A stretch of 64,000 nucleotides of DNA, taken from assembly GCA_028687995.1 (NCBI GenBank), contig JAQTZA010000010.1, positions 60,891 to 124,890 of the forward strand, read 5' to 3'. This DNA comes from Bacteroidales bacterium (GTDB lineage Bacteria; Bacteroidota; Bacteroidia; Bacteroidales; UBA7332). Positions within the stretch are counted from its first letter, which is position 1. Every line of letters begins with the position of its first letter. Positions 16,922 to 26,326 of the stretch are shown piece by piece. The notes under the pieces are model-generated. The model ran no database searches, was not told the origin of the DNA, and saw only the letters and a list, made by a program, of their open reading frames with translations. The position numbers and the translations under genes are program-made.

Positions 16922-19075
16922 CTACATCTTTATTATCTTGAATTCCGTTCGTCTGTTCATTTGATGTTCTTCTTCAGTACAAGTTGATTTCACCTTTCCT
17001 TCACACGGGCAATTTGTCAGTAATTGACTTTCACCATATCCTTTACCGTAGATTCTTTCAGGTCGAGTAATCCGTTTCTTTATATACTCAGCACTCGCTT
17101 TAGCACGTTTGGTTGAAAGATCCATATTAAATTTATAGCTACTACGGCAATCGGTATGTGATCCTAGTTCAATCTCAAGTGTTGGGTACTCATTCATTAT
17201 GGCCACAATCTGATCTAAAACTTTAGCGGCATCAGGTCTTATGTTCCATTTACTTAAATCGAAATAGATTGGATCAACTTTTATCAATCGGTCTTTTTTC
17301 AAATCCTGCAGCACTACGTCAGCCACGATCACGTCTTCAGGTGTATTGGAGTTCGCTGTGTTCTTTCCATCGAAATAGTTTGGTTTTTTACCAACCAACG
17401 CATACAACTTATTAGCCAAAATATCAAATTCGTATTTGCCGTCTTTGGTTGTTGTTATCATCCCAATCTCTGCTCCGCCTTTTTCTGTAAGCTTCACGAC
17501 TGTCTCTGCCAATATTTCTCCAGTTTTGTCCTTCGCCGTTCCAATCAGTTTTTTGTACATATTCTGAAGCACAACATCTGCTACAACGACATCCGCTTTG
17601 GTGTGAGTATCAGCTTCATTCGAGCCATCAGTAAATTTTGGTTTAATACCATTCAACGAATAGAGAATATCAGCTTCAGCATCAAATTCGTAAGCTCCGT
17701 TTGCTAATGTTTTTACTGTTGCAATGACGTTTTTGTTATTATCATACAGTGTTACATCGACATCTGAAAGAGCTCTTCCCTTTCTATCTTTTGCTACACC
17801 GATAATCCGTTTTGCACTAAAAAAGGATTTTTCAACTTTGAATGAATATATATCATCATCTCCTTGTCCATCTTCTCTATTTGATGCAAAATAACCACTC
17901 TTAATATCTTTGTCAATTATCAACGAGAAATCATCGAAAGGAGAGTTTATTGGTGCTCCGATATTTTTAGGATCAGAGAAAACATCTTGTCTATTTCGTG
18001 AAAAATAAATATCCAATCCTCCAATACCATTCAATCCATTAGAAGCAAAAAATAATGTATTTGTTTTCTCTTCATAAAACGGAAACATTTCATTCCCTTC
18101 GGTATTAATTGTTTTGCCAAGATTTTCTTGTTTACCCCACACTCCTTTATCATTTCTACGGATGCGATAAATGTCTACACCACCAATACCACCAGGCATG
18201 TCACTGGCAAAATACAGAGTCTTACCATCTTCTGAAAGAGAGGGGTGACCCACAGAATACTCAGGATTATTGAGTTTAAATGGAACTGGTTCACTCCATT
18301 TTCTGCCATCAAAAGAGCTAAAAAACAATTGCAATTTCACGACACCTTCACGACTTTTGCCCTTATAATCATCTCTGGTGTAGGCTACAAAAGTTCCCTT
18401 ATTACTGAAGCTGGCGGTTCCTTCGTGCCACTTTTTATTAAACTTCGGGTTGAAATAATATGGGTCAGTTAACTCACCATCTTCAATATCAGACTGAAAC
18501 AGATTAAGAAACGGGAATTCATCCCAATTGTAACGTCTGACGATTGATGGAATGCCAGCTCTGGTAGACGAAAAGACAATTGATTTGTTAAAATAAGTCG
18601 GCGCAAAATCTTTATCTTCACTATTAATTGCTAAATCCTTAATTGTAAATCGACCTTGATTTTTACGAAAATTCGGTATCTCCTCCTTTGTTTTGATATA
18701 ATTCAAAGCACGTAAGTCGTTAGGTTTGGCCGTTGCAAATTTATCCATCCAAGCATTTGCATCTGCATACTTACCGACTGTTTTCAGTAAAATAGCATAG
18801 TTAAAATAATCTTCCGGCGTAGCTTTTGGTTTACTCACAAACTGAGAGTAAGCTTCCAATGCTTCCACATAGTATGCGACGTTTCTATAACTTTCCGCCA
18901 ATTTTCGTTGACCATCCAATGTCAAAAATTCACACAGATTGTATTTTTCAATAGCTTTAAAGAATGAATATTCTTTAAAATATTCATCTCCTTTTATTTC
19001 TGTTGCAAGTTTTTGACCATTTACCCCAAAGAAGGGTAAAATAAAAAGCAATAGGTAAATATATCTGGTTTTCAT
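16922..19075 (-). CDS. OmpA/PD40 outer-membrane protein of a T9SS type B set
   Basis: I choose the ATG at 19075, where MKTRYIYLLLFILPFFGVNG forms a clean signal peptide (717 residues); an earlier in-frame ATG at 19105 adds 10 residues without benefit. Order of parts: TPR-like helices (about 25-140), WD40-like PD40 beta-propeller repeats with the repeated LYFASDMPGGIGGVDIY pattern (about 150-430), two carboxypeptidase-regulatory-like repeats (440-590), and a C-terminal OmpA peptidoglycan-binding domain with ELGSHTDCRSS and NRRTEF. Such proteins sit beside PorP/SprF proteins and probably anchor the T9SS-secreted partner to the envelope. Confidence 0.88.
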   Translation of the reverse strand: MKTRYIYLLLFILPFFGVNGQKLATEIKGDEYFKEYSFFKAIEKYNLCEFLTLDGQRKLAESYRNVAYYVEALEAYSQFVSKPKATPEDYFNYAILLKTVGKYADANAWMDKFATAKPNDLRALNYIKTKEEIPNFRKNQGRFTIKDLAINSEDKDFAPTYFNKSIVFSSTRAGIPSIVRRYNWDEFPFLNLFQSDIEDGELTDPYYFNPKFNKKWHEGTASFSNKGTFVAYTRDDYKGKSREGVVKLQLFFSSFDGRKWSEPVPFKLNNPEYSVGHPSLSEDGKTLYFASDMPGGIGGVDIYRIRRNDKGVWGKQENLGKTINTEGNEMFPFYEEKTNTLFFASNGLNGIGGLDIYFSRNRQDVFSDPKNIGAPINSPFDDFSLIIDKDIKSGYFASNREDGQGDDDIYSFKVEKSFFSAKRIIGVAKDRKGRALSDVDVTLYDNNKNVIATVKTLANGAYEFDAEADILYSLNGIKPKFTDGSNEADTHTKADVVVADVVLQNMYKKLIGTAKDKTGEILAETVVKLTEKGGAEIGMITTTKDGKYEFDILANKLYALVGKKPNYFDGKNTANSNTPEDVIVADVVLQDLKKDRLIKVDPIYFDLSKWNIRPDAAKVLDQIVAIMNEYPTLEIELGSHTDCRSSYKFNMDLSTKRAKASAEYIKKRITRPERIYGKGYGESQLLTNCPCEGKVKSTCTEEEHQMNRRTEFKIIKM

Positions 19076-19123
19076 AATCAATATTTTTCTAAAATCTAAA
19101 TTCAAAAAATCATCACCTTAAAT

Positions 19124-20059
19124 CTAGAAATAACGTGGAGATTTAATCTTTCCTCTATTCTTGAATACAAAATCATACCTCAACACAATTTCATGACTTC
19201 CATAATTGTATTTGGAAGTTGTATTGCCAAATGACCAATCGAAAGAATATCCTGCATAAAGCTGTTCTGTCAAATTTAATCCAACCAATACACCAGCAGC
19301 ATCAAGCGTTCGATACATAGCACCAACACTAAATTTATTTTGAAAAACAAAACTTCCGCTAAAATCTGCTTCTATAGGAGCCCCTTTTGTTACTTTTACA
19401 AATGAATTCGGAACAAAAACAATATCATCATTCAAATTATATGCACCTCCAATAATGAAAAAATAGTGTTGCTGCTCTTTATAAATAGATGAATCAATCG
19501 CTGTCTTAAAGTTTGATTGAAATAGTCTTGGCGTTGAAAGTCCCATGTAAAACCGATCTCTCGAATAATAAACCCCAAACCCTAAATTAGGAGATACTTG
19601 ACCAGTCAGATCATCTGCAAAAGCATGATCATTCAGTTGTGGTGATCCAGGCGCATCTAGTTTTAACGATGTTAAATTTGCTTGAACAGAATTAAAACCC
19701 AATTTCAGACCGAATGCTAACTTACTATTTTCTGTCAAACGCAAGCGATAGGCATAATCTACATAAAAAGAAGTATTTTTGACTGGACCAACCGCATCAT
19801 TCACAATTGATGCACCTAAACTAAACAAATCGTTAAACATAGGTGCATGGGCTGTGATTGTTTGTGTAACTGGGGCACCTGGAAAGGCAACCCATTGGGA
19901 ACGGTGCAGCATCGTCAACGTCAACGCATCACGACTACCGGCATAAGCTGGATTAATACCTAGTGTATTATCCATATAATGGGTGTACATTGGATCTTGT
20001 TGTGCTTTTAGGCTTAACAAGCTTACACCAAACAAGATTATCACTAATATTCTCTTCAT
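19124..20059 (-). CDS. PorP/SprF family outer-membrane protein
   Basis: The 311-residue protein has the signal peptide MKRILVIILFGVSLLSLKA followed by QQDPMYTHYMDNTLGINPAYAG, the diagnostic start of the PorP/SprF family. A beta-barrel pattern of alternating residues continues to a phenylalanine-rich C-terminus. Family members in Bacteroidota are encoded next to large proteins with type B CTDs and are needed for their secretion or surface attachment. That is the arrangement here: the large cargo is 53 bases upstream and the OmpA protein follows. Confidence 0.92.
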   Translation of the reverse strand: MKRILVIILFGVSLLSLKAQQDPMYTHYMDNTLGINPAYAGSRDALTLTMLHRSQWVAFPGAPVTQTITAHAPMFNDLFSLGASIVNDAVGPVKNTSFYVDYAYRLRLTENSKLAFGLKLGFNSVQANLTSLKLDAPGSPQLNDHAFADDLTGQVSPNLGFGVYYSRDRFYMGLSTPRLFQSNFKTAIDSSIYKEQQHYFFIIGGAYNLNDDIVFVPNSFVKVTKGAPIEADFSGSFVFQNKFSVGAMYRTLDAAGVLVGLNLTEQLYAGYSFDWSFGNTTSKYNYGSHEIVLRYDFVFKNRGKIKSPRYF

Positions 20060-20112
20060 ATAAAAAATCTTTATCTCTTCTATTATTACTTCGGCTTTAT
20101 CAGATAGAAATA

Positions 20113-23100
20113 TTATCTACTTAAATAGATATTTCCTTTGATAGCCTTTTGTCCAGTACCTAAATCCAAAATATAAAAATATGCGCCTACGGGAAGAACA
20201 TTTCCACCAACTGACATACCTTCAGTATTCGTACCATCCCAATTATTCAAGTAAGGGCTCGCTTGATATACTTTGTTTCCCCAGCGATTAAATATCGAGA
20301 AAATATTTTTTGGATAGCTCTCGATACCTTTGATTACAAATTTATCATGAACACCATCACCATTAGGAGAAAAACCTTCTGGAATAAATAATGGTAACAC
20401 AGTAATAGTCACTGTTGCGTCGGATGTATCGCCATCTTTATCTGTGATTCTATACGTAAATGTAACAATACCCGTAAAATCAGGTGCAGGAGGAGTATAT
20501 GTAAAAGTACCATCCTCATCAACAACGATTGTACCAGTTGGGATTCCTTTATCATCTATCGGATCAGTCAATTTTGTCCATATATTAGGTCCATCTTGAC
20601 TCTGAACATCATTCTCTCCTAATTTGCCAGTTAATGATGTTTCATTGTCATCAATGGCCAAAGGAGTAGAATTCAATGGTAGTACTGTAATAAAGATTGT
20701 GTCGTTTTTACAAAGTTTTGGTGTCTGAGTATCGCAAATATTGACAATAATAGTATCTTTTCCGACCTTTCCACAGGTAGATGTGAATGTATAATTACCA
20801 TTACTACTTATATCAATAGTTCCTAATTTAGTTGCATATTTAGTAGGTGCAATCACAAAATTATTTCCTGCAGATGAGTCACCAGTATCAGTTAAATCTC
20901 CTGTTGCAATAGCACATTCATTAATCGTTTGATGTTCATTGTCAATCACAAGTGGCACAACAACATTACTCACAGTAATAAATATGGTATCTTTTCCACA
21001 AACGGAGGGAATTTGATTATCACAGATAGTGACAATAACCGTATCTTTTCCTATAAAACCAGAAGTGGGTGTATATGTATATGTACCATCTGTTGCTATA
21101 GTAATCTGACCATTTCTAGGTGGAACAGTAGGCGTGGTATTCACTTTAAATGTAGAATCAAATGATACATCTCCACTATTAGTTAAATCTCCAGCAGCTA
21201 CTTCAGTTGGTTTGATATTATGATACTCATTATCTAAAGTCAATGGCGCTAAGACTTGTATAAATATTGTATCATCAGCACATTTTGGTGGAGTCTGTTG
21301 ATCACAGATATTTACCACAATCGTATCTTTTCCCACAAAATTTGGTGTAGGAGTATAAATATATGTTCCATCTGGATTGATTGTTATACCACCGTTTTTA
21401 GGTGTCACTACTGGATTTATATTGACAACCAATGGTTTTCCATCCGTAGATGTATCACCAACATTGGTTAAATCGCCGGTTGCAGTTTCACCAGAATTGA
21501 GAATGTGATGTTCATTATCAACAGTTGGTTTGCAATCTAACCCAACGCGGATAGTAACTGTGTCAGGAATATTAGTACATCCACTATCAGGTAATCTCCA
21601 TTCAAGTTTATATATACCAGATGCTTTAAATTTCACCTTAGTTGTAGGTGAAGCAGTATTATCAATGATAACATTAGAATCACCACCGGTCACTACAGTC
21701 CATAGTCCTAAACCTGTTTCAGGTGAATTTCCCTGTAAATTAGTAGAATCGGCACAAATAGATTGGTTTTGTCCAGCATTAGCAATTGACCCGTCATTCA
21801 CCTTTAATTGGATAATAAAATACGAGTGGCAATTTGTTACAGTATTAATCATTTTCAGAACATAATCCCCTGAATCTGATTTTTTAGCTTTTGATATTAT
21901 AGGATTACGCAATGTGCTCGCAAATTTATTGGGGCCACTCCATTCATAAATAGCATTAGCATCTATTGGTCCAGAAAGTTCAAGATTACTTCCTGCACAT
22001 TGTGATCCTATTAATGTGGCCTTTTGACCAGGGCAACTTGTATATACAATAACTGAAGTTTTATTACTTATATCACCAACAGAACAAGTACTGTTATCAA
22101 AGAATTGAGGGACCTGATCACTCACAAATTCGAGTCCAGAGTCTTTTCCTTTTCCATGAATAAATGCATGATTGTCTACAATATTATCACACATAAGTTC
22201 AGCACAATCTGTACTGCCACTAACCGCAACAGTTACCTTAAATTTAATCTGCGTACTGTCACTACCATTTAGAGAATTATCAACTTCCCCTCCAATTACA
22301 CCCGTTGATCCACGACCAATTCTCACTTTCAGCGTATTTGTTAAAACATCAAAATCTGCTTGATCATCATTTGCAGCGTCTGTTTTCGGACCAGCATTAG
22401 GACCATAAGTAATTCTCGTAGAATTAGGGACATAAACAGCCTTTTTCTCAATAACATTTGAAATATAAGTATCAACTGAATGGTCTGTACCAACATTACT
22501 ACCTGTTAGGGTATATTCCAATGTATCACCCGGTTCAACAAATCCACCATTCAAATCTTTTACCCGCATTCCTAAACGATTATCCGGTATATTAGCATCG
22601 ACGACGAGCGATACAGCTTGAGTAAGATAGACATCTTGCAACGTTGTAAGTCTCATTGTAAGTGTTGTATCTCCATTTGCAATATATTTAAAGCTAGTAT
22701 TATCAGGACTAAAAATATCTGCATCAATAGAAAAATTATTGTTGTAATTTGGAATACGATAAGGCGTTAGCTTTCCATAACGTGAGATGGTAGAATTAAA
22801 CACATTGTTAGCGTCATTAATATTATCCGAAACATTTTCAAAACTACTACTCTTACCTCCTTTTAATAGTAACTGATCTCCAGAATTTGGTCTATCTCCG
22901 TCGTATGCAAAAACACCCATCTCAAAGGAAACAGGACCTTGAGTAGGTGTCTTAAACCCTGTCAATTTTATATCTGATTGTGTATTTTTCTCAATAATAG
23001 CAACTGAATTAAACACAGTCAATTGACGAAGCAGTTGTTCTTCATTCTTGTAGACAATAACCATATTCCATCCCGAGAATCTGTTTATTTCTCCTGTTTG

Positions 23101-23622
23101 ACCAACAACATTAGCTACCGTCCATTTCGTATTTACTCCATATTTTTTCACAATCGAAGTAATATCTTTGTAACAATAATACGGTTTAAAATATATTTGT
23201 TGATCCCAATAGCCAACTGAATCAGCAGTTACATCTACATAAGCATCGTTATTTGCTTTTATTTTTACTCGATTTCGTAGTGTCCAATTAGGTGTTGATG
23301 TCACAGCATGTCCACCCCAAAAAAGACAAGCAAATGTGATATCGCTACATGAAGGCAAGGCTAAACTATCCGAGGAGCTCATAAAAGTAGTAGGATCATT
23401 ATCCCTATCTACAAAAAAACTATTGTAGTTGTCATTAGATGTGCCTAAAATAGGGGGCATTGCACTTGTATCTTTTGTAGCACAATATAAACCAACGTTT
23501 GACAAGAATACAACACCTCCACGTTGAGTTTTTTGGAAAACCTTGCGAGGTGGTGTTATCTCAATTGAATAAATAACAAAAACATTTAAAATCAAGAAAA
23601 CTATAAGATATAGGCGTTTCAT
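20113..23622 (-). CDS. Large secreted repeat protein with a T9SS type B sorting domain
   Basis: The 1169-residue protein has an N-terminal signal peptide (LYLIVFLILNVFVIYS), a beta-rich domain of about 330 residues, a DUF11-like domain (about 350-490, DTLEYTLTGSNVG), and an Ig/PKD-like segment (550-610). Three well-conserved repeats of about 96 residues plus a partial fourth follow. Each runs from DNEYH through GDLT, GTYTYTPT and GKDTIIVNICD to DTIFI. The end (IPEGFSPNGDGVHDKF ... IFNRWGNKVYQ) is the gliding-motility-type C-terminal domain recognised by T9SS. It is probably a cell-surface adhesin or matrix protein. PorP/SprF and OmpA partners follow in the same operon. Confidence 0.92.
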   Translation of the reverse strand: MKRLYLIVFLILNVFVIYSIEITPPRKVFQKTQRGGVVFLSNVGLYCATKDTSAMPPILGTSNDNYNSFFVDRDNDPTTFMSSSDSLALPSCSDITFACLFWGGHAVTSTPNWTLRNRVKIKANNDAYVDVTADSVGYWDQQIYFKPYYCYKDITSIVKKYGVNTKWTVANVVGQTGEINRFSGWNMVIVYKNEEQLLRQLTVFNSVAIIEKNTQSDIKLTGFKTPTQGPVSFEMGVFAYDGDRPNSGDQLLLKGGKSSSFENVSDNINDANNVFNSTISRYGKLTPYRIPNYNNNFSIDADIFSPDNTSFKYIANGDTTLTMRLTTLQDVYLTQAVSLVVDANIPDNRLGMRVKDLNGGFVEPGDTLEYTLTGSNVGTDHSVDTYISNVIEKKAVYVPNSTRITYGPNAGPKTDAANDDQADFDVLTNTLKVRIGRGSTGVIGGEVDNSLNGSDSTQIKFKVTVAVSGSTDCAELMCDNIVDNHAFIHGKGKDSGLEFVSDQVPQFFDNSTCSVGDISNKTSVIVYTSCPGQKATLIGSQCAGSNLELSGPIDANAIYEWSGPNKFASTLRNPIISKAKKSDSGDYVLKMINTVTNCHSYFIIQLKVNDGSIANAGQNQSICADSTNLQGNSPETGLGLWTVVTGGDSNVIIDNTASPTTKVKFKASGIYKLEWRLPDSGCTNIPDTVTIRVGLDCKPTVDNEHHILNSGETATGDLTNVGDTSTDGKPLVVNINPVVTPKNGGITINPDGTYIYTPTPNFVGKDTIVVNICDQQTPPKCADDTIFIQVLAPLTLDNEYHNIKPTEVAAGDLTNSGDVSFDSTFKVNTTPTVPPRNGQITIATDGTYTYTPTSGFIGKDTVIVTICDNQIPSVCGKDTIFITVSNVVVPLVIDNEHQTINECAIATGDLTDTGDSSAGNNFVIAPTKYATKLGTIDISSNGNYTFTSTCGKVGKDTIIVNICDTQTPKLCKNDTIFITVLPLNSTPLAIDDNETSLTGKLGENDVQSQDGPNIWTKLTDPIDDKGIPTGTIVVDEDGTFTYTPPAPDFTGIVTFTYRITDKDGDTSDATVTITVLPLFIPEGFSPNGDGVHDKFVIKGIESYPKNIFSIFNRWGNKVYQASPYLNNWDGTNTEGMSVGGNVLPVGAYFYILDLGTGQKAIKGNIYLSR
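20640..21530 (-). repeat. Intragenic repeats of about 288 bases encoding Ig/cadherin-like modules
   Basis: The DNEHH/DNEYH/DNEHQ/DDNET module starts recur at roughly 285-290-base spacing (near 21520, 21235, 20945 and 20660). The modules are similar in protein but diverged in DNA, so they are old duplications and not a recent tandem array. Confidence 0.75.
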
Positions 23623-24005
23623 AACAAAAATTTATTTTAATATAGAGAATCTAATCTATACAACATTACACAATACAAAATTACTAAACTATCTCAAACA
23701 ATTATCTATTTTAATATAATTTTAACGAAAACTTAACACTAAATCAACATAGTATTGATCTATAAATGAACTATTTAGAAATCATAGAATACTACCTATA
23801 GAAATCAATATTCGAATACCTCCTATCTAAATAATTTTTGAAAATCAACAAAATTTATACTACCGCTACAGAAAGTAAACGCAAATCTACAAATTATGAT
23901 AATAAAAGTTGGGACTCGCTAACGTTTCGCTAACAAAAATAGATTTCCCCTAGCTAAAAAGATAAAAATTGTTTTATAATAATTTCACCAATAAAAATCC
24001 TAACG
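23623..24005. other. AT-rich intergenic region upstream of the T9SS operon
   Basis: These 383 bases contain no convincing gene. On the minus strand a TAATTTTG octamer about 60 bases before the cargo ATG matches TAnnTTTG, with a TTG 15 bases upstream, slightly close for the consensus. A short direct repeat cgctaac occurs twice near 23915-23935. No clear terminator for the dehydrogenase operon ending at 24006 is visible. Confidence 0.45.
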
Positions 24006-25295
24006 CTAAAGTTTAGAATCGACTAATTCTTTGACTAAAATCCCCTTCACATCATAAACGACACTATTTTGAGAAGATTTTAAAGATAATATATCCAAAG
24101 CCTTAAATTCGTTATGACTTACTGCCAAAACTATAGCATCATACTTTTCTCCACTTAGCAATTTAGACGTTTCAAGACCATATTCATGGGCTACTTCCAC
24201 AGGATTAGCCCATGGGTCATATATCGTAATATTGGCTTCATACTCTTTAAGAGCAGATATCACATCCACTACTTTAGTATTACGAACATCGGGGCAATTC
24301 TCTTTAAAGGTTATTCCAAGAATTAAAACTTTGGCACCCTTAACCGTCACACCCTTGCGAATCATACATTTCACAACTTGAGACGCCACATATTCCCCCA
24401 TTCCATCGTTCATTCGACGTCCGGCAAGGATAATTTCAGGATGATATCCAACCTCCTGAGCCTTTTGAGCTAAATAGTAAGGATCGACACCGATACAATG
24501 ACCACCTACTAATCCAGGTTGAAACTTCAAGAAGTTCCATTTTGTAGCAGCTGCATCTAACACATCTTGTGTATTAATACCTAGCCTATTAAAAATCTTA
24601 GCCAGTTCATTTACAAATGCAATATTGATATCCCGCTGAGAATTCTCAATCACTTTAGCAGCTTCAGCTACTTTAATCGTTGGTGCAAGATGCGTGCCAG
24701 CTACAATGACTGATCGATAAATTTCATCAACTTTTTGTCCAATTTTGGGTGTCGAACCGGAAGTAACTTTCTTGATTTTCTCAACAGTATGCTCTTTATC
24801 TCCGGGATTAATTCGTTCTGGGGAATATCCTGCAAAAAAATCCGCATTAAACTTTAATCCTGAAATTCGCTCCACAACTGGAATGCACTCTTCTTCTGTC
24901 GCTCCTGGATAAACGGTAGATTCATAAACAACTATATCTCCTTTTTTCAAGACTTTACCCACTGTTTCGCTAGCTTTCACAAGGGGAGTCAAATCGGGAC
25001 GATTATTTTTATCAACCGGTGTTGGAACAGTTATTACATAGAAATTACAATCTTTAATATCATCTAAATTCGTAGAACAATACAAGCCTTTGGATGCATT
25101 TAAATCATTTACATCTTTAACCAATGCAGACTGTAATACTTCGTCGGAAACCTCTAATGTAGAGTCTGTTCCACACATTAACTCATTTACTCGAGATGTG
25201 TTAATATCAAATCCAACGACGGGATATTTTGTCGCAAACAATCTGGCTAATGGAAGCCCAACGTAACCTAAACCTATAACTGCAATTTTCGTCAT
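24006..25295 (-). CDS. tviB: UDP-N-acetylhexosamine 6-dehydrogenase (TviB/WbpO type)
   Basis: The 429-residue protein has an N-terminal Rossmann fold (IAVIGLGYVGLPLARLFA), the central helical domain with the YSPERINPGDKEH loop, and the catalytic cysteine in GLVGGHCIGVDPYYLA. A C-terminal domain carries GITFKENCPDVRNTK. It oxidises the C6 hydroxyl of a UDP-HexNAc twice with NAD+ to the uronic acid. The early RVNELMCGTDSTLEV stretch favours the TviB/WbpO branch over UDP-glucose dehydrogenase, and the adjacent TviC-like epimerase supports UDP-GalNAcA as the end product. Confidence 0.85.
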   Translation of the reverse strand: MTKIAVIGLGYVGLPLARLFATKYPVVGFDINTSRVNELMCGTDSTLEVSDEVLQSALVKDVNDLNASKGLYCSTNLDDIKDCNFYVITVPTPVDKNNRPDLTPLVKASETVGKVLKKGDIVVYESTVYPGATEEECIPVVERISGLKFNADFFAGYSPERINPGDKEHTVEKIKKVTSGSTPKIGQKVDEIYRSVIVAGTHLAPTIKVAEAAKVIENSQRDINIAFVNELAKIFNRLGINTQDVLDAAATKWNFLKFQPGLVGGHCIGVDPYYLAQKAQEVGYHPEIILAGRRMNDGMGEYVASQVVKCMIRKGVTVKGAKVLILGITFKENCPDVRNTKVVDVISALKEYEANITIYDPWANPVEVAHEYGLETSKLLSGEKYDAIVLAVSHNEFKALDILSLKSSQNSVVYDVKGILVKELVDSKL

Positions 25296-25337
25296 AATCT
25301 TTCTAAATAATCATCCATACCTTTGCCCATTCTTGAG

Positions 25338-26306
25338 CTATTTCATCACACTCCAATAATATTTTACTGCTTCATTCAAGCCTTGTTCTAGATCAAACTG
25401 TGGATTGTACCCTAAAAGCGACTTTGCTTTTTGAATAGAGGCCAATGAATGAGGTATATCCCCAGATCTATTTGGGCCATAAAGAATCTCCACATTCGAA
25501 ATACCAGAATCATATTCTGATAAAAACTTCTTAAGATATCCAACCAATTGATTCAATGTTGTACGTTCTCCAAATGCAGTATTATATACTGTGTTCAATG
25601 CTTCAGGACTACTGGCGGACATCGCCAGCATATTCATTTGAATAACATTATCAATATAAGTAAAATCACGCGAATTCTCTCCATCACCATTGATTATTGG
25701 AGATTCATGAGCTATGAGTTTTTTTACAAATAGAGGGATCACAGCAGCATAAGCGCCATTTGGGTCCTGTCGGCGTCCAAAGACATTAAAATATCGCAGT
25801 CCTATGGTCTCTAATCCATAAGTTTTTGAAAAAACATCAGCATACAGTTCGTTTACATATTTCGTTATTGCATAAGGAGATAATGGCTTCCCGATTACAT
25901 CTTCAACTTTGGGCAACGCTATTGAATCCCCATAAGTAGAGGAACTTGCTGCATATATGAATCGCTTCACGTCTGAATCACGTGAGGCTATTAGCATATT
26001 AAGAAAACCACCAACATTCACATCATTAGTTGTAGCAGGATCATTAATAGAACGTGGGACGGAACCTAGGGCAGCTTGATGTAGAACAAAATCCACATCT
26101 ACTACAGCTCTCTGACAGTCTTCAATATTACGAATATCCCCTTCGATTAATGTGAAATTCCTGTTTTCTAAAAACGGCTGAATATTGGAACGATGTCCAG
26201 TTGCAAAATTATCAAGACAAACGACACGAAATCCTTTCTCTAAAAGTTTCTCACATAAATTTGAACCTATAAATCCTGCACCTCCAGTAACCAATACGCT
26301 ATTCAT
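25338..26306 (-). CDS. tviC: UDP-N-acetylglucosamine/uronate 4-epimerase (TviC/WbpP type)
   Basis: The 322-residue extended SDR has the NAD site VTGGAGFIGSNLCEKLL, a catalytic Ser-Tyr-Lys set (AASSSTYGD and SPYAITKYVNE) and the RYFNVFGRRQDPNGAYAAVIP substrate segment typical of WbpP/TviC. It interconverts gluco and galacto forms of UDP-HexNAc(A). It lies 42 bases upstream of the dehydrogenase gene and 20 bases after the autokinase gene, so the four genes form an export and precursor operon. Confidence 0.86.
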   Translation of the reverse strand: MNSVLVTGGAGFIGSNLCEKLLEKGFRVVCLDNFATGHRSNIQPFLENRNFTLIEGDIRNIEDCQRAVVDVDFVLHQAALGSVPRSINDPATTNDVNVGGFLNMLIASRDSDVKRFIYAASSSTYGDSIALPKVEDVIGKPLSPYAITKYVNELYADVFSKTYGLETIGLRYFNVFGRRQDPNGAYAAVIPLFVKKLIAHESPIINGDGENSRDFTYIDNVIQMNMLAMSASSPEALNTVYNTAFGERTTLNQLVGYLKKFLSEYDSGISNVEILYGPNRSGDIPHSLASIQKAKSLLGYNPQFDLEQGLNEAVKYYWSVMK

Positions 26307-26326
26307 ATTCTGAAAAAAAAATCATT

